Source: Lapidilactobacillus luobeiensis (GTDB taxonomy: Bacteria > Bacillota > Bacilli > Lactobacillales > Lactobacillaceae). From it: a stretch of DNA of 64,000 bases. Numbering within the stretch: the first letter of the stretch is position 1; every line of letters starts with the position of its first letter. The translations under genes and the position numbers were made by a program. The notes beneath the pieces were generated by a model, which did not search any database, was not told where the DNA came from, and saw nothing but the letters and a program-made list of their open reading frames with translations. Positions 8,642 to 16,529 of this stretch are shown one piece after another. The stretch lies in the NCBI RefSeq assembly GCF_024345205.1, contig NZ_BROC01000001.1, positions 155,508 through 219,507 on the forward strand, given 5' to 3'.

Positions 8642-10063
8642 TTATAAATTAGGATCCACTTTAAAGTTCAAGGGCGAACGGGCGGTCTGTTTAGTGATCA
8701 ACGTGCTGATCAACTTTTGGTAAGCACTAAGCGCGATCTTGGCCACTTGAGCATTGCTTTGATCGAGCGCAGCCTGGCGCTGAACACCGGCCAGTGCAGC
8801 GATTTTTGCATCGGCCAAGGCCAATTGCCGCCATAAGTCCTGGGTGGTTTGGGTTTGCGTGCCACTGAGATCGCGAGCGTAAGCTTGAGGGGCGCGATCG
8901 ACCAAAACGCCAGCCTGCTTGAAGATCCAATAGGCCGAGGTCGGGGTATAATTTTCTCGTCCGCGCTGATACATTTGTGGTACTTTCGCGCCTTGACTGT
9001 AGAAAGGCACAAAAACACTTTGTGCGGTCACACCCATTGCCAGCCAATGGATCCCAACTAACTCTGGTGTCGCTGTGGACCGTAATTGTAACAAATGGGA
9101 TTCTTGGGTGGTGGCGACACTGATCGGGCGAAAACGTTTGGCCACTGGTTGATTCCCCATTAAATCATAAGGGGTGTCCTGAAAATGATCACCTAAAACA
9201 CGTGCCGCGGCCGCGATCGTGATCGGATAATCCGGTTGACGCAAAAAAGGTAATTCGTGATCTTGAGGCGTTTGCTCGCAGGATGGTGTTAATAAACGTT
9301 GGCCACTCCAGACTCGGGGCGTATTATAAGTCAGATCCGAGTCATCATTGGTACCAAAGATCCGCCGAAAATTGAATGGTCGTGTGGCGGGCCACAGGTT
9401 ATTTTTAGTCACGAAATCTTCTAAATGGGGTGCCCAGATGAAATTATCTGGATCGGTAAAATCAATGGTTTGGATCGAGATCTGATTGGCGACGACTGCA
9501 TATGCATCATCGGGGATCCGTTGGGCGACCCATTGATGACCGGAAGCGACTTCAAAATACCAAGCTTCATTTTGGTCGGCGAACAAAATGCCGTTGGCTT
9601 CAGCGCTACCATGTTCATTGATGATCGCTCCTAAACGTTGGACGCCAGCCCGCGCGGTTTTGACGTAGGGGAGCACGACGGTCACGATGGCTTCTTCCAA
9701 TATGCCGGTTCCAGTTTTGAAGGGATCATGGGCCAAAACCCGTTCATTCCCATAAGCGCTCTCGGTCGCACTGACTGCGACATGATACTCATTGATCCCA
9801 TCTTCGGCGAAGATCCCATAACGATCTGTCCATTCTGGCGTGGCCGAATGTTGAAAAATCAGCTCTGGTAGCTCCAGCTCAAATTTGTTCGCCCGTGAGC
9901 GAAAGTGATTACCTGTGACCTTTTGGCGGGGATTGAATTGAAGATGCTTCGGCCAAGCCGTTTGACTATCTTCATTGCGCCCGATGATCACTGAGCCATC
10001 GTTGCTGGCGTTTTTACCGATCAGGATCGAGGTGCAAGAACTTCTCTGAATTTTTGGTTGCAT
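8642..10063 (-). CDS. pepD: C69 family dipeptidase
   Basis: 473 aa. Cytoplasmic Ntn-hydrolase dipeptidase of the PepD/PepDA type found in several copies in lactobacilli. The family nucleophile is an N-terminal Cys exposed by processing or acting near the N-terminus; Cys10 in QRSSCTSILIG fits, followed by DGSVIIGRNED typical of the group. AAGGAG lies 9 bases before the ATG. It is transcribed toward the aroK terminator and shares a 59-bp divergent region with the tautomerase gene. Probably helps finish peptide breakdown. Which dipeptides it prefers cannot be read from sequence. Confidence 0.9.
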   Translation of the reverse strand: MQPKIQRSSCTSILIGKNASNDGSVIIGRNEDSQTAWPKHLQFNPRQKVTGNHFRSRANKFELELPELIFQHSATPEWTDRYGIFAEDGINEYHVAVSATESAYGNERVLAHDPFKTGTGILEEAIVTVVLPYVKTARAGVQRLGAIINEHGSAEANGILFADQNEAWYFEVASGHQWVAQRIPDDAYAVVANQISIQTIDFTDPDNFIWAPHLEDFVTKNNLWPATRPFNFRRIFGTNDDSDLTYNTPRVWSGQRLLTPSCEQTPQDHELPFLRQPDYPITIAAAARVLGDHFQDTPYDLMGNQPVAKRFRPISVATTQESHLLQLRSTATPELVGIHWLAMGVTAQSVFVPFYSQGAKVPQMYQRGRENYTPTSAYWIFKQAGVLVDRAPQAYARDLSGTQTQTTQDLWRQLALADAKIAALAGVQRQAALDQSNAQVAKIALSAYQKLISTLITKQTARSPLNFKVDPNL

Positions 10064-10122
10064 TTTTAGCGCTCCTTGTTCATGATAAAGGCAGACCTAA
10101 TTCCAATTAAGGAGGGAAAAAG

Positions 10123-10308
10123 ATGCCTTTAGTTCATATTGATTTGATTGCTGGCCGTAGTGAAGACCAGTTAAAAGCTTTGGTTGCCGAGGTAACAGCG
10201 GCAGTGGTCAAGAATACCGGCGCGCCGGCGGAACATGTCCATGTCGTTTTGAATGAAATGCAGCCGAACCGTTACGCGGACGGCGGCGTTTTGCGCAGTG
10301 AGCAGTAG
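10123..10308 (+). CDS. 4-oxalocrotonate tautomerase family protein
   Basis: 61 aa, the usual size of these small hexameric tautomerases. Residue 2 is the catalytic Pro (MPLVHIDL), exposed after Met removal, and GRSEDQLKALVAEVT is the conserved helix. Strong AAGGAGGG box. In lactic acid bacteria the real substrate is unknown; a 2-hydroxymuconate tautomerase label is only a family name. A strong terminator shared with the converging phosphatase gene follows. Confidence 0.9.
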   Translation: MPLVHIDLIAGRSEDQLKALVAEVTAAVVKNTGAPAEHVHVVLNEMQPNRYADGGVLRSEQ

Positions 10309-10323
10309 CAATAATGATCAATG

Positions 10324-10375
10324 AAAAAACAGAGTCGCAAGCACGCCAAGAATGGGCGTCGCGACTCTGTTTTTT
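10324..10375. terminator. Bidirectional terminator
   Basis: ACAGAGTCGC at 10329-10338 pairs with GCGACTCTGT at 10361-10370, with an inner ACGCC/GGCGT pair. A runs on the left and T runs on the right let it work for the tautomerase (+) and for the phosphatase gene (-). Confidence 0.88.
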
Positions 10376-11177
10376 AAACCGCGAGATATTTGGTCAAATA
10401 ATCGGCCAACCCATCTTCGTTATTGGGTAGGGTAGTCACATCATTGGCTACCGCTTTGACCTCAGGCACGCCATTCGCCATCGCCACACCCCAGCCAACG
10501 TGGGTCAACATCTCTAGATCATTGACTTCATCACCAAAAGCAATGATATCCTTATTGTCGATCTCAAAATAATCGGCTAAATATTGCACGCCACGATATT
10601 TATTGATGCCCTTTTCCACGATCTCTAACGCATTGATCGCACCGCCCCAACTGTTCATTTCAATATTCGGATACTTCGCATATAAGGTCTCACGAATGAA
10701 TTCTTGATCTTTATTGTCAACGAAGATCGTCAACGAAGTGGGGTCTGCTCGTAAATTACGTTCATTCAACACCTGGTCCGGCGACAATGCTTTGGGGAAA
10801 AAACCAATGTCTAAGTTTGAGACCCGATCCGCATAAACAAAATTTTTGCCTTCTGCGGCGATCATTTCGATTGGTAGATCCTGTTTCAATTTCAAAACAT
10901 CAAAAACCAGATCACGAGGGATCGCGGATGAATATTCACCGGCCCAAGAATGTTCGGGAATATGGATCAGGCCACCATTGAAATTGACCATCGGCCCCTG
11001 GAGACCCAATTGATGATAATAATTCTCACTGATTCGATTAGGTCGACCAGTGGCGATCGCCACCATGTGGCCTTGCGCCGCGGCTTGATGTAAGGCCGCG
11101 ATCGTTTTCGCCGTGATCTTTGACTCATTGTTCAAGGTCGTGCCGTCTAGATCTAAGGCAATTAATTTCTTTGTCAT
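10374..11177 (-). CDS. Cof-type HAD-IIB family phosphatase
   Basis: 267 aa, typical of Cof/YidA-like sugar-phosphate phosphatases. Motif I is LDLDGT with nucleophile Asp9 and acid Asp11; ATGRP near residues 42-46 is motif II; a Lys in the EKGINKYRG segment is motif III; IIAFGDEVNDLEML is motif IV with metal-binding Asp. The C2B cap lies between II and III. GAGGAG is present but 13 bases from the ATG, which is long. Substrate unknown; members act broadly on sugar phosphates and nucleotides. Confidence 0.9.
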   Translation of the reverse strand: MTKKLIALDLDGTTLNNESKITAKTIAALHQAAAQGHMVAIATGRPNRISENYYHQLGLQGPMVNFNGGLIHIPEHSWAGEYSSAIPRDLVFDVLKLKQDLPIEMIAAEGKNFVYADRVSNLDIGFFPKALSPDQVLNERNLRADPTSLTIFVDNKDQEFIRETLYAKYPNIEMNSWGGAINALEIVEKGINKYRGVQYLADYFEIDNKDIIAFGDEVNDLEMLTHVGWGVAMANGVPEVKAVANDVTTLPNNEDGLADYLTKYLAV

Positions 11178-11614
11178 AATACGTTCGTTACTCCTCTATC
11201 TCGATATTTCTTTTTTTAAGTGGAACTTTTTAATTATTCTCAGTTTTTCATACAATAAATAGGTATGTTGCTTTATTTTAGCAAAAAATCACGTATAAAT
11301 AAAGCAAATAATTCAGGAATACCGCTTCGTTTTGGCCTTGTTCATGTCAAAATCAGGTTTGCGCTGCTGAGCTGATGACGATCCATTTCAGACTTGCCCG
11401 AATGAAGTGATCCTGCAATTCTGATTTCTGTAGTTACCGGCCGTGATTTAAATCAGGCAAATACAGCCGCTCAATCATGATCACTAGGATCATTGCAATC
11501 GAAATAACAGATCAGCAGATCGGCCCCAGGTGTTCGCCGCCGTGGTATCACCCTATAATTGTCAATTGCGCTTTTTCCAGGGAATCAGTATAATGGCGAT
11601 GAGGAGTGATAACC
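11178..11614. other. Non-coding divergent region
   Basis: No convincing gene is seen. The left half is A/T-rich and likely holds the minus-strand phosphatase promoter. The right end carries two TATAAT boxes (11554-11559 and 11589-11594) for the plus-strand gene. A small hairpin (ATGATC/GATCAT) lies near 11477-11493. Confidence 0.5.
11566..11594 (+). promoter_or_regulatory. Sigma-A type promoter, TTGCGC-17-TATAAT
   Basis: The -35 TTGCGC at 11566-11571 and -10 TATAAT at 11589-11594 are 17 bp apart. Transcription would begin near 11601, right at the GAGGAG box, giving a leader of only about 14 nt. The other TATAAT at 11554-11559 may give a longer transcript. Confidence 0.6.
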
Positions 11615-11929
11615 GTGGAACAAGCAGAAGTAATGCAAGAAAAAATTCTTGGTGCCCTTGAAACAGTCATCGATCCCGAACTGGGCATCGACATTGTTAA
11701 TCTCGGTCTGGTTTATGAAGTCGAACTTGATGATGACGGTTTGTGTACGATCAAAATGACTTTGACGACGATGGGTTGTCCTTTGACCGACTATTTATCA
11801 GATTCGATCAATACCGCCGTGATGAAATTGCCTGAAGTCGAGGATGTGGAGATCGATTTGGTTTGGTATCCTCAATGGAACCCAGAAATGATGAGTCGTT
11901 ATGCGCGTATCTCATTAGGTATCGGCTAA
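11615..11929 (+). CDS. MIP18 family / DUF59 metal-sulfur cluster assembly protein
   Basis: 104 aa from GTG 11615, eight bases after GAGGAG. The GTG at 11606 overlaps that box and is not favoured. The family core is complete: VIDPELGIDIVNLGLVYEV, then TTMGCPLTDYL with the conserved Cys55. Relatives include SufT and PaaD, which help mature Fe-S proteins. No suf operon is adjacent, so the client is unknown. It is followed 23 bp on by a DUF2200 gene, probably co-transcribed. Confidence 0.85.
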   Translation: MEQAEVMQEKILGALETVIDPELGIDIVNLGLVYEVELDDDGLCTIKMTLTTMGCPLTDYLSDSINTAVMKLPEVEDVEIDLVWYPQWNPEMMSRYARISLGIG

Positions 11930-11952
11930 AGACAGGATAAGGAGTTGATCAA

Positions 11953-12303
11953 ATGGCTCAACCTAAACTGTATCGGATGGCATTCGCTCGTATCTACCCA
12001 CTTTATTTACAGAAAGTAACTAAAAAAGGGCGGAAACAAGTAGAATTGGATCAGGTGATCACTTGGTTGACGGGCTATTCTGCCGACCAGATCCAAGCAC
12101 AGGTCAGCGCCCAAGTCGACCTCTATACTTTTTTTGCAGAGGCGCCAGCCTTTAATCCAAAGGCTAGTTTGATCACGGGCAAGGTCTGTGGCGTTCAAGT
12201 CGAAACGATCGCGGAACCTTTGCTCCAGAAGATCCGCTATTTGGATAAGCTAGTCGATGAATTGGCTCGTGGTCGGACAATGGCTAAGATTTTACGTCAA
12301 TAA
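11953..12303 (+). CDS. DUF2200 family protein
   Basis: 116 aa matching the DUF2200 pattern from memory: RMAFARIYPLYLQKV, a KKGRKQVELDQVITWLTGY segment, FFAEAPAFNP, and a C-terminal IRYLDKLVDELARGR. No catalytic motif is known for the family and no membrane segment is seen. AAGGAG lies before the ATG. It follows the MIP18-like gene in the same direction, which may reflect a shared transcript but does not reveal a job. Confidence 0.8.
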   Translation: MAQPKLYRMAFARIYPLYLQKVTKKGRKQVELDQVITWLTGYSADQIQAQVSAQVDLYTFFAEAPAFNPKASLITGKVCGVQVETIAEPLLQKIRYLDKLVDELARGRTMAKILRQ

Positions 12304-12324
12304 AAATGACTGAGTTCGACATCA

Positions 12325-12348
12325 CAAAAAAAGACCGCCAAAGCGGCC
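12325..12348 (-). terminator. Short terminator for the small HTH gene
   Basis: On the minus strand GGCCGC-TTTG-GCGGTC is followed by a run of seven to eight T. The stem is short with one mismatch. Confidence 0.55.
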
Positions 12349-12370
12349 TTCACTGTTAAAACTGATCACG

Positions 12371-12556
12371 CTACTTTTTGCTAGCGAAATAAGCAGTCAG
12401 TCTTTTAGCTTCGTCATCAGTGGGCTCGCTTTCACCTGCTTTGATTTGGTGGATTTTTTCCACCGTGAAGTGACTTTCAAACGCGATCTGCGTGTCAGTC
12501 AATTCTTTTTGTTTCTGAAAATCGATCAAAGCTTGTCCGATAGTTGATAATGCCAT
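12371..12556 (-). CDS. Small helix-turn-helix (XRE-like) protein
   Basis: 61 aa with an excellent AAGGAGGT box 8 bases before the ATG. The sequence reads like the core of a Cro/cI-type domain: LTDTQIAFESHFTVEKIHQI, then a turn and EPTDDEAKRLTAYF. No other domain is present, so it could be a DNA-binding switch or a partner of a larger regulator. The target is not evident; the next gene is transcribed divergently from 12651. Confidence 0.7.
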   Translation of the reverse strand: MALSTIGQALIDFQKQKELTDTQIAFESHFTVEKIHQIKAGESEPTDDEAKRLTAYFASKK

Positions 12557-12650
12557 ACCGTCATACCTCCTTAATGGTCAGTCGGAATTGGACTCGACTT
12601 AATTTTAGCATTAAATCCGAGAGATACAAAATAAAATGTAGGTGAAGAAT

Positions 12651-12971
12651 ATGTCAAATCAAGATTTAGCAAATTTTCCCACAGGTGAGTTTGCTGCTTT
12701 TTCGACCACTAAGATGGCCAACTTCCTACCGTACAATAGGAATACAACGTTAGCAATGGTCAAAGCCTTCTTTGGCGGCGATTATGGAAAAAAAGCCGAT
12801 GTGATCAACGATCGCTTGGTCGTTCTTGGTAGCGAAGGATGGGCGCCAGTCGATTATGGCAAGATCATCGCTCGGTTCGTCAATAAGAAATATAAAATCA
12901 TTGATGTGGATTATTACCAACGTAATTTCAACGCGCCAATCATCGATGAACAGGGGCAAGGTATTCACTAA
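12651..12971 (+). CDS. Hypothetical protein
   Basis: 106 aa from ATG 12651, with AGGTG just upstream; the GTG at 12642 lies inside that box. I do not recognise the family. It is soluble-looking, without signal peptide or membrane segments, and rich in aromatic residues (FPTGEFAAF, VDYYQRNF). It stands alone between the divergent HTH gene and a strong terminator. Confidence 0.7.
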   Translation: MSNQDLANFPTGEFAAFSTTKMANFLPYNRNTTLAMVKAFFGGDYGKKADVINDRLVVLGSEGWAPVDYGKIIARFVNKKYKIIDVDYYQRNFNAPIIDEQGQGIH

Positions 12972-13002
12972 AGTCAGTGATGTTTGCGCCTAACAATCTA
13001 AT

Positions 13003-13059
13003 AAAAGCATCTTACCCTTGTCGTGGCCAGTGGCGACGCTGGGGGTAAGATGCTTTTTT
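13003..13059. terminator. Strong terminator between converging genes
   Basis: AAAAGCATCTTACCC (13003-13017) pairs with GGGTAAGATGCTTTT from 13043, ending in TTTTTT. The minus strand also ends in a T-rich stretch, so it may serve the converging gene at 13090. Confidence 0.9.
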
Positions 13060-13089
13060 AGCTTGACTTGGTTTAAGTGAAAAGAACGG

Positions 13090-14427
13090 TCACAGATTTT
13101 CTGATAATTGTGTGACGATTTCTTCAGCTGGGACTTGCGGCAAAGTTGGTAATGTTTTTGCCTTTAGATGGGTCAGCACTCGGGGCACTTTCAGATCAAC
13201 GATCTGCCGCAGGATCTGAACTGCCTCAAAATCAGTTTTACCGTCTTGACGATTTGTGATCCCGCGCAGGATAGCTTCTGGAGTCTGGAAAGGATCCGCC
13301 AAGCTCAAAACGATCGCGTTTTTAAGTTGATGAGCTTGAACGAACGCGCTGGCCTGAGCTGCGGTCACACCAAGGGTCAATTGATCTTGAGTTTGCCCGC
13401 GGCGGATCTCACGCAAGATCGCAGGTTCAGCAACGACTTCGATTTGAAGCCAATCTTGCCAAGTTGCGCTCAATTGGGCCCAAGTGGCTGTCAGGTCACG
13501 TGCTTGACCATCAAAACTTGCAGCCAGGCGCAGGAGATTTTTCAGTGTCGCCCAAGGTAAGGCTGCCTGCTCACCTTGTTGATATTGGGCCAAGAGGTGA
13601 TCATCGGTTAGGGTAACAAAGAGCCGCTTGATCGGCGCGCCCAATAATTGGGCGTAGCGCGCCGCGATGATATTGCTAAAATCAGTGGTCGCCGTCACGA
13701 TCGTCAAGTCTTGGTCTGGAGCCTGTTGAGCAATCAAGAAATAATCAAGGATCTGTGGCAAGATCACGGCTAATTGACCACCATCGACGGGGACATAATA
13801 ACGTTGCTCCGCCTTTACTGTTTCTTGTAAATGTGCTCGCTCTTGTTGCCAGCCGGCCAGAGTCACCAAGTCTTCAGTTTGATCAACACTAAGCGGAGCT
13901 ACGTCATCAAGTAGGGCAGTCGCCAGAAATTGTTTCTGAACGAGTGGCGCTAGTCGACTGAGATCAGCAAAACCGGTCAGATGATTTCCTGGTAGTAGTT
14001 TTTCCGCCAACGCGATCAACAACGCTGGGTCATGGGCCACTAAACTTAATGGGGTCTCCGATTTGGCCAAGTCCTGAACTAAAGCAGTCGACCAATCTGC
14101 AGCCGTCATCGTCGGGCCGGCGCCTAATTCAGAAAAACGTGTTCCCAATGAGCCACGCGCTGGTGTCAAGGCGAGGGGCGCTTTCTTGCCCCAAGTGGTT
14201 TGGAGCGCTTGAGCCGCTAATTCTGTTGCTGCTACCAACGATGCCTGCGGGCACAACTCCTCAATGATCGCCCCTAAGATCTCAGCTGCAGGCGCATCGG
14301 CCCACGCCAAGGTCAATGGTTCTAAACCAGTAGGGAGCACGACCCGTGATTCTTCTCGATCCGCTTGCCAAGCTGCTTCTGTCGATAATGGCGCTAGATC
14401 GTCCGCATATTTATAAGTAACCGTCAT
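13090..14427 (-). CDS. Threonine-synthase-like protein lacking the PLP lysine (probable pseudoenzyme)
   Basis: 445 aa. Collinear with threonine synthase: an N-terminal segment (STEAAW, VVLPTGLEPL), a GPT loop at 104-106, the central LPQILDYF (223-230), a segment like the phosphate-binding PTGNFGN region at 245-252 (TATTDFSN) followed by IIAARYAQLLGAPIKRLF, and a C-terminal tail in family order. The key motif HGPTxxFKD of real ThrC reads AGPTMTAAD (103-111), so the Schiff-base Lys is Ala110 and the His is Ala103. The SGDTG motif is not found. Alternatively it is a very remote fold-type II PLP protein, but without the Lys catalysis is unlikely. The frame is intact with an AAAGGATGAG site. Confidence 0.65.
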   Translation of the reverse strand: MTVTYKYADDLAPLSTEAAWQADREESRVVLPTGLEPLTLAWADAPAAEILGAIIEELCPQASLVAATELAAQALQTTWGKKAPLALTPARGSLGTRFSELGAGPTMTAADWSTALVQDLAKSETPLSLVAHDPALLIALAEKLLPGNHLTGFADLSRLAPLVQKQFLATALLDDVAPLSVDQTEDLVTLAGWQQERAHLQETVKAEQRYYVPVDGGQLAVILPQILDYFLIAQQAPDQDLTIVTATTDFSNIIAARYAQLLGAPIKRLFVTLTDDHLLAQYQQGEQAALPWATLKNLLRLAASFDGQARDLTATWAQLSATWQDWLQIEVVAEPAILREIRRGQTQDQLTLGVTAAQASAFVQAHQLKNAIVLSLADPFQTPEAILRGITNRQDGKTDFEAVQILRQIVDLKVPRVLTHLKAKTLPTLPQVPAEEIVTQLSENL

Positions 14428-14576
14428 TTGATCTCATCCTTTTTGTATCCGTTTTATAACACCACTTCTATTTTAGCGTAGTTTTGTGAAAAGACCAGCA
14501 GTTCTCCGAAAAAGTTCCCAAAATTGAGCGAGCCTGGACTATTTTGAATCGAGGTTTTGCGCTTGTCGACCTAGCA

Positions 14577-14605
14577 TTCAAAAAAATCTTTTTTTAAGGT
14601 ATAAT
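14577..14605 (+). promoter_or_regulatory. Promoter, TTCAAA-17-TATAAT
   Basis: The -10 TATAAT at 14600-14605 lies 17 bp after TTCAAA at 14577-14582. The leader to the TTG start at 14715 would be about 100 nt. Confidence 0.55.
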
Positions 14606-14714
14606 GAGTTTCAGGAAAGTATGATGTTCGACCGAGATTTTATTGATCAAATCGATCGCTGCAAATACAGCGGAGCAAATCAGGTTGGATCTGATCCTTA
14701 AGGAGGAACAACAG

Positions 14715-15485
14715 TTGGATTATCTCGAAAACGTGACGAAATTGGCGCAGCGGTATGCCGCCGTCTTGTCGATCCAGCTGCAATTGGCGGAGATCCAACG
14801 TTGTTGTCAGGAATTGGAAAAAGGCCGACTATTATCGCGACCATTACCGCCATTGCAATTGACTGATGATGATTGGTGGCAAATGGTAGCGAGCGCAGAG
14901 GGTTCCGGCCGTGATAGCGTCGCTTGCCAACGTGATTTTCTGACTTTGGATCATTTGTTACATAACTTTAGAAAATATTTACAATATCACTTTGGTCAAT
15001 GGACTTTGATCTCTGAACAAGCGTTAGCGATCTGGACCCACCTTTTACCGGGGCGACGTTATTTAGAACTGATGGCTGGCAATGGTCGGTTGGCACGATC
15101 ATTGGCAGGATTGGGGCAGTCGGTGATCGCCACAGACAGTTTTGCTTGGCGGACTGAGAATAAAACCGGGCGCCAGACTTACTATCCTGTGGAAGCCTTA
15201 GCCGCACCAGCCGCGCTTCATAAATATGCCACGCAAGTCGATATCGTGGTATTATCGTGGAGTCCTAACAACGATCCACTGGACTGGCTGCTTTTTCAGC
15301 AGCTCCAGCAGCTCCCGGCGTCACAACGTCCTGATTTATTGGTGATCGGCGAGCCCTTTGGTGTTACCAATAGTTTGACTTTTTGGCAATTCGCGCGCCG
15401 GCGTTTTTCGGCGCCAGCCCAACTGATCTCACGTTATTTGCCTATGACCAGCGATGGTGTTCATGAACAAGTTTTGTTATTTTAA
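14715..15485 (+). CDS. Class I SAM-dependent methyltransferase
   Basis: About 256 aa from TTG 14715, chosen because a perfect AAGGAGG at 14700-14706 sits 8 bases upstream. A longer frame from 14643 would read through that box. The SAM-binding glycine motif is YLELMAGNGRLARSLAGLG, followed by VIATDSF with the acidic residue of motif II, then IVVLSWSPNND in the motif IV position. The N-terminal 100 residues are helical and without a known domain. Substrate unknown. A membrane-protein gene and rsmF follow closely. Confidence 0.8.
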   Translation: MDYLENVTKLAQRYAAVLSIQLQLAEIQRCCQELEKGRLLSRPLPPLQLTDDDWWQMVASAEGSGRDSVACQRDFLTLDHLLHNFRKYLQYHFGQWTLISEQALAIWTHLLPGRRYLELMAGNGRLARSLAGLGQSVIATDSFAWRTENKTGRQTYYPVEALAAPAALHKYATQVDIVVLSWSPNNDPLDWLLFQQLQQLPASQRPDLLVIGEPFGVTNSLTFWQFARRRFSAPAQLISRYLPMTSDGVHEQVLLF

Positions 15486-15508
15486 TTTCTAAAAATTGGA
15501 GCCTATCA

Positions 15509-16528
15509 ATGAAACGACGAATGTTCCTCGATATTTTATTGTTGATTTTAACGATTTTGCTGGTGATTTGTTTTCAGCAAGATGAACAACGTAATAGCCA
15601 AAGTCGCCTTGATCGTAATGGCCTTTCTGAAAACAGTCTGATCATTACTGGTGGCAAAAAAATAGCGATAGCCCCGGTGATCAAAGAACTAGCGGCCAGC
15701 GATCTGACTGATTTTCAATTGCAATTGGTCGATAAAGATGATCCTAACTTTTCTTATGTTTACGCGAAGGGAACATCAGGTGAGAGTTTACCGACGACTT
15801 CCGGCCGTATTTTTAATAGTAATGATTTTCAGTCCGAGGTGCCCTTTGTCTTACTGGGCAAGGATCGTACCCAAGAGGCTTATCGACCACAATCTCAACA
15901 GTACTTCCTGAGCAATGATCGTTATCTTGCGGTGATCGGAGTGACTGGCGCCAGTGGCAATTACGCGATCAATGATCATATCTTCATTTCGCTTTCTCCG
16001 CAACAAAGTGACCAGAATCTCCTGACCAATGGTTTTCGGATCATTTACGATCCGACCGAGCCGAATAGTGCGGATACCCGACGGATCATTGATTTTTTTG
16101 ATGCCAAGAAAGCAACTCGCTTAGTCGACACATCAACGGTGAAGCGGGAACGACAAGGATGGTTCCAGCGTTCCGGGATCTTGCTGACCCAAAGTATTTT
16201 GATTTTCACAGTGATGACCACGGTAACTTGGATCTTGATCTATTTGATTGTTTTGGCCGGGCGTAATTTTGCCCTAGGGAGTTTTCTGAAAAATCAACTG
16301 CGTCTAAAATTATTAGGTCAGACCGCCTTACATTTACTCGTCACGACTGGTCTAGGCGCCTTTATTGGTTTGCGTTTCTTTAACGTCAGTCATGGCTGGA
16401 TCATTGTTGGTCTGTTGCTTATGTTTGATTTGATCGCATTATTGATCACTTTTCTATACTTGACTTATTCTCGCAATTATCCCCGCCTGAAACGCGCTGT
16501 CAAACAATTGACTGAGGAGGAAAAATAG
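15509..16528 (+). CDS. Four-helix membrane protein with FtsX/MacB-like layout
   Basis: 339 aa. One membrane segment at about 5-22, an outside domain of about 200 residues, then three hydrophobic segments (about 225-248, 265-285 and 290-315) and a basic tail ending in KQLTEEEK. This one-plus-three order resembles MacB/FtsX-type permeases, but no signature motif was recognised and no ABC ATPase gene is next to it. GGAG precedes the ATG. It lies between the methyltransferase and rsmF genes. Function unknown. Confidence 0.7.
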   Translation: MKRRMFLDILLLILTILLVICFQQDEQRNSQSRLDRNGLSENSLIITGGKKIAIAPVIKELAASDLTDFQLQLVDKDDPNFSYVYAKGTSGESLPTTSGRIFNSNDFQSEVPFVLLGKDRTQEAYRPQSQQYFLSNDRYLAVIGVTGASGNYAINDHIFISLSPQQSDQNLLTNGFRIIYDPTEPNSADTRRIIDFFDAKKATRLVDTSTVKRERQGWFQRSGILLTQSILIFTVMTTVTWILIYLIVLAGRNFALGSFLKNQLRLKLLGQTALHLLVTTGLGAFIGLRFFNVSHGWIIVGLLLMFDLIALLITFLYLTYSRNYPRLKRAVKQLTEEEK

Positions 16529-16529
16529 G

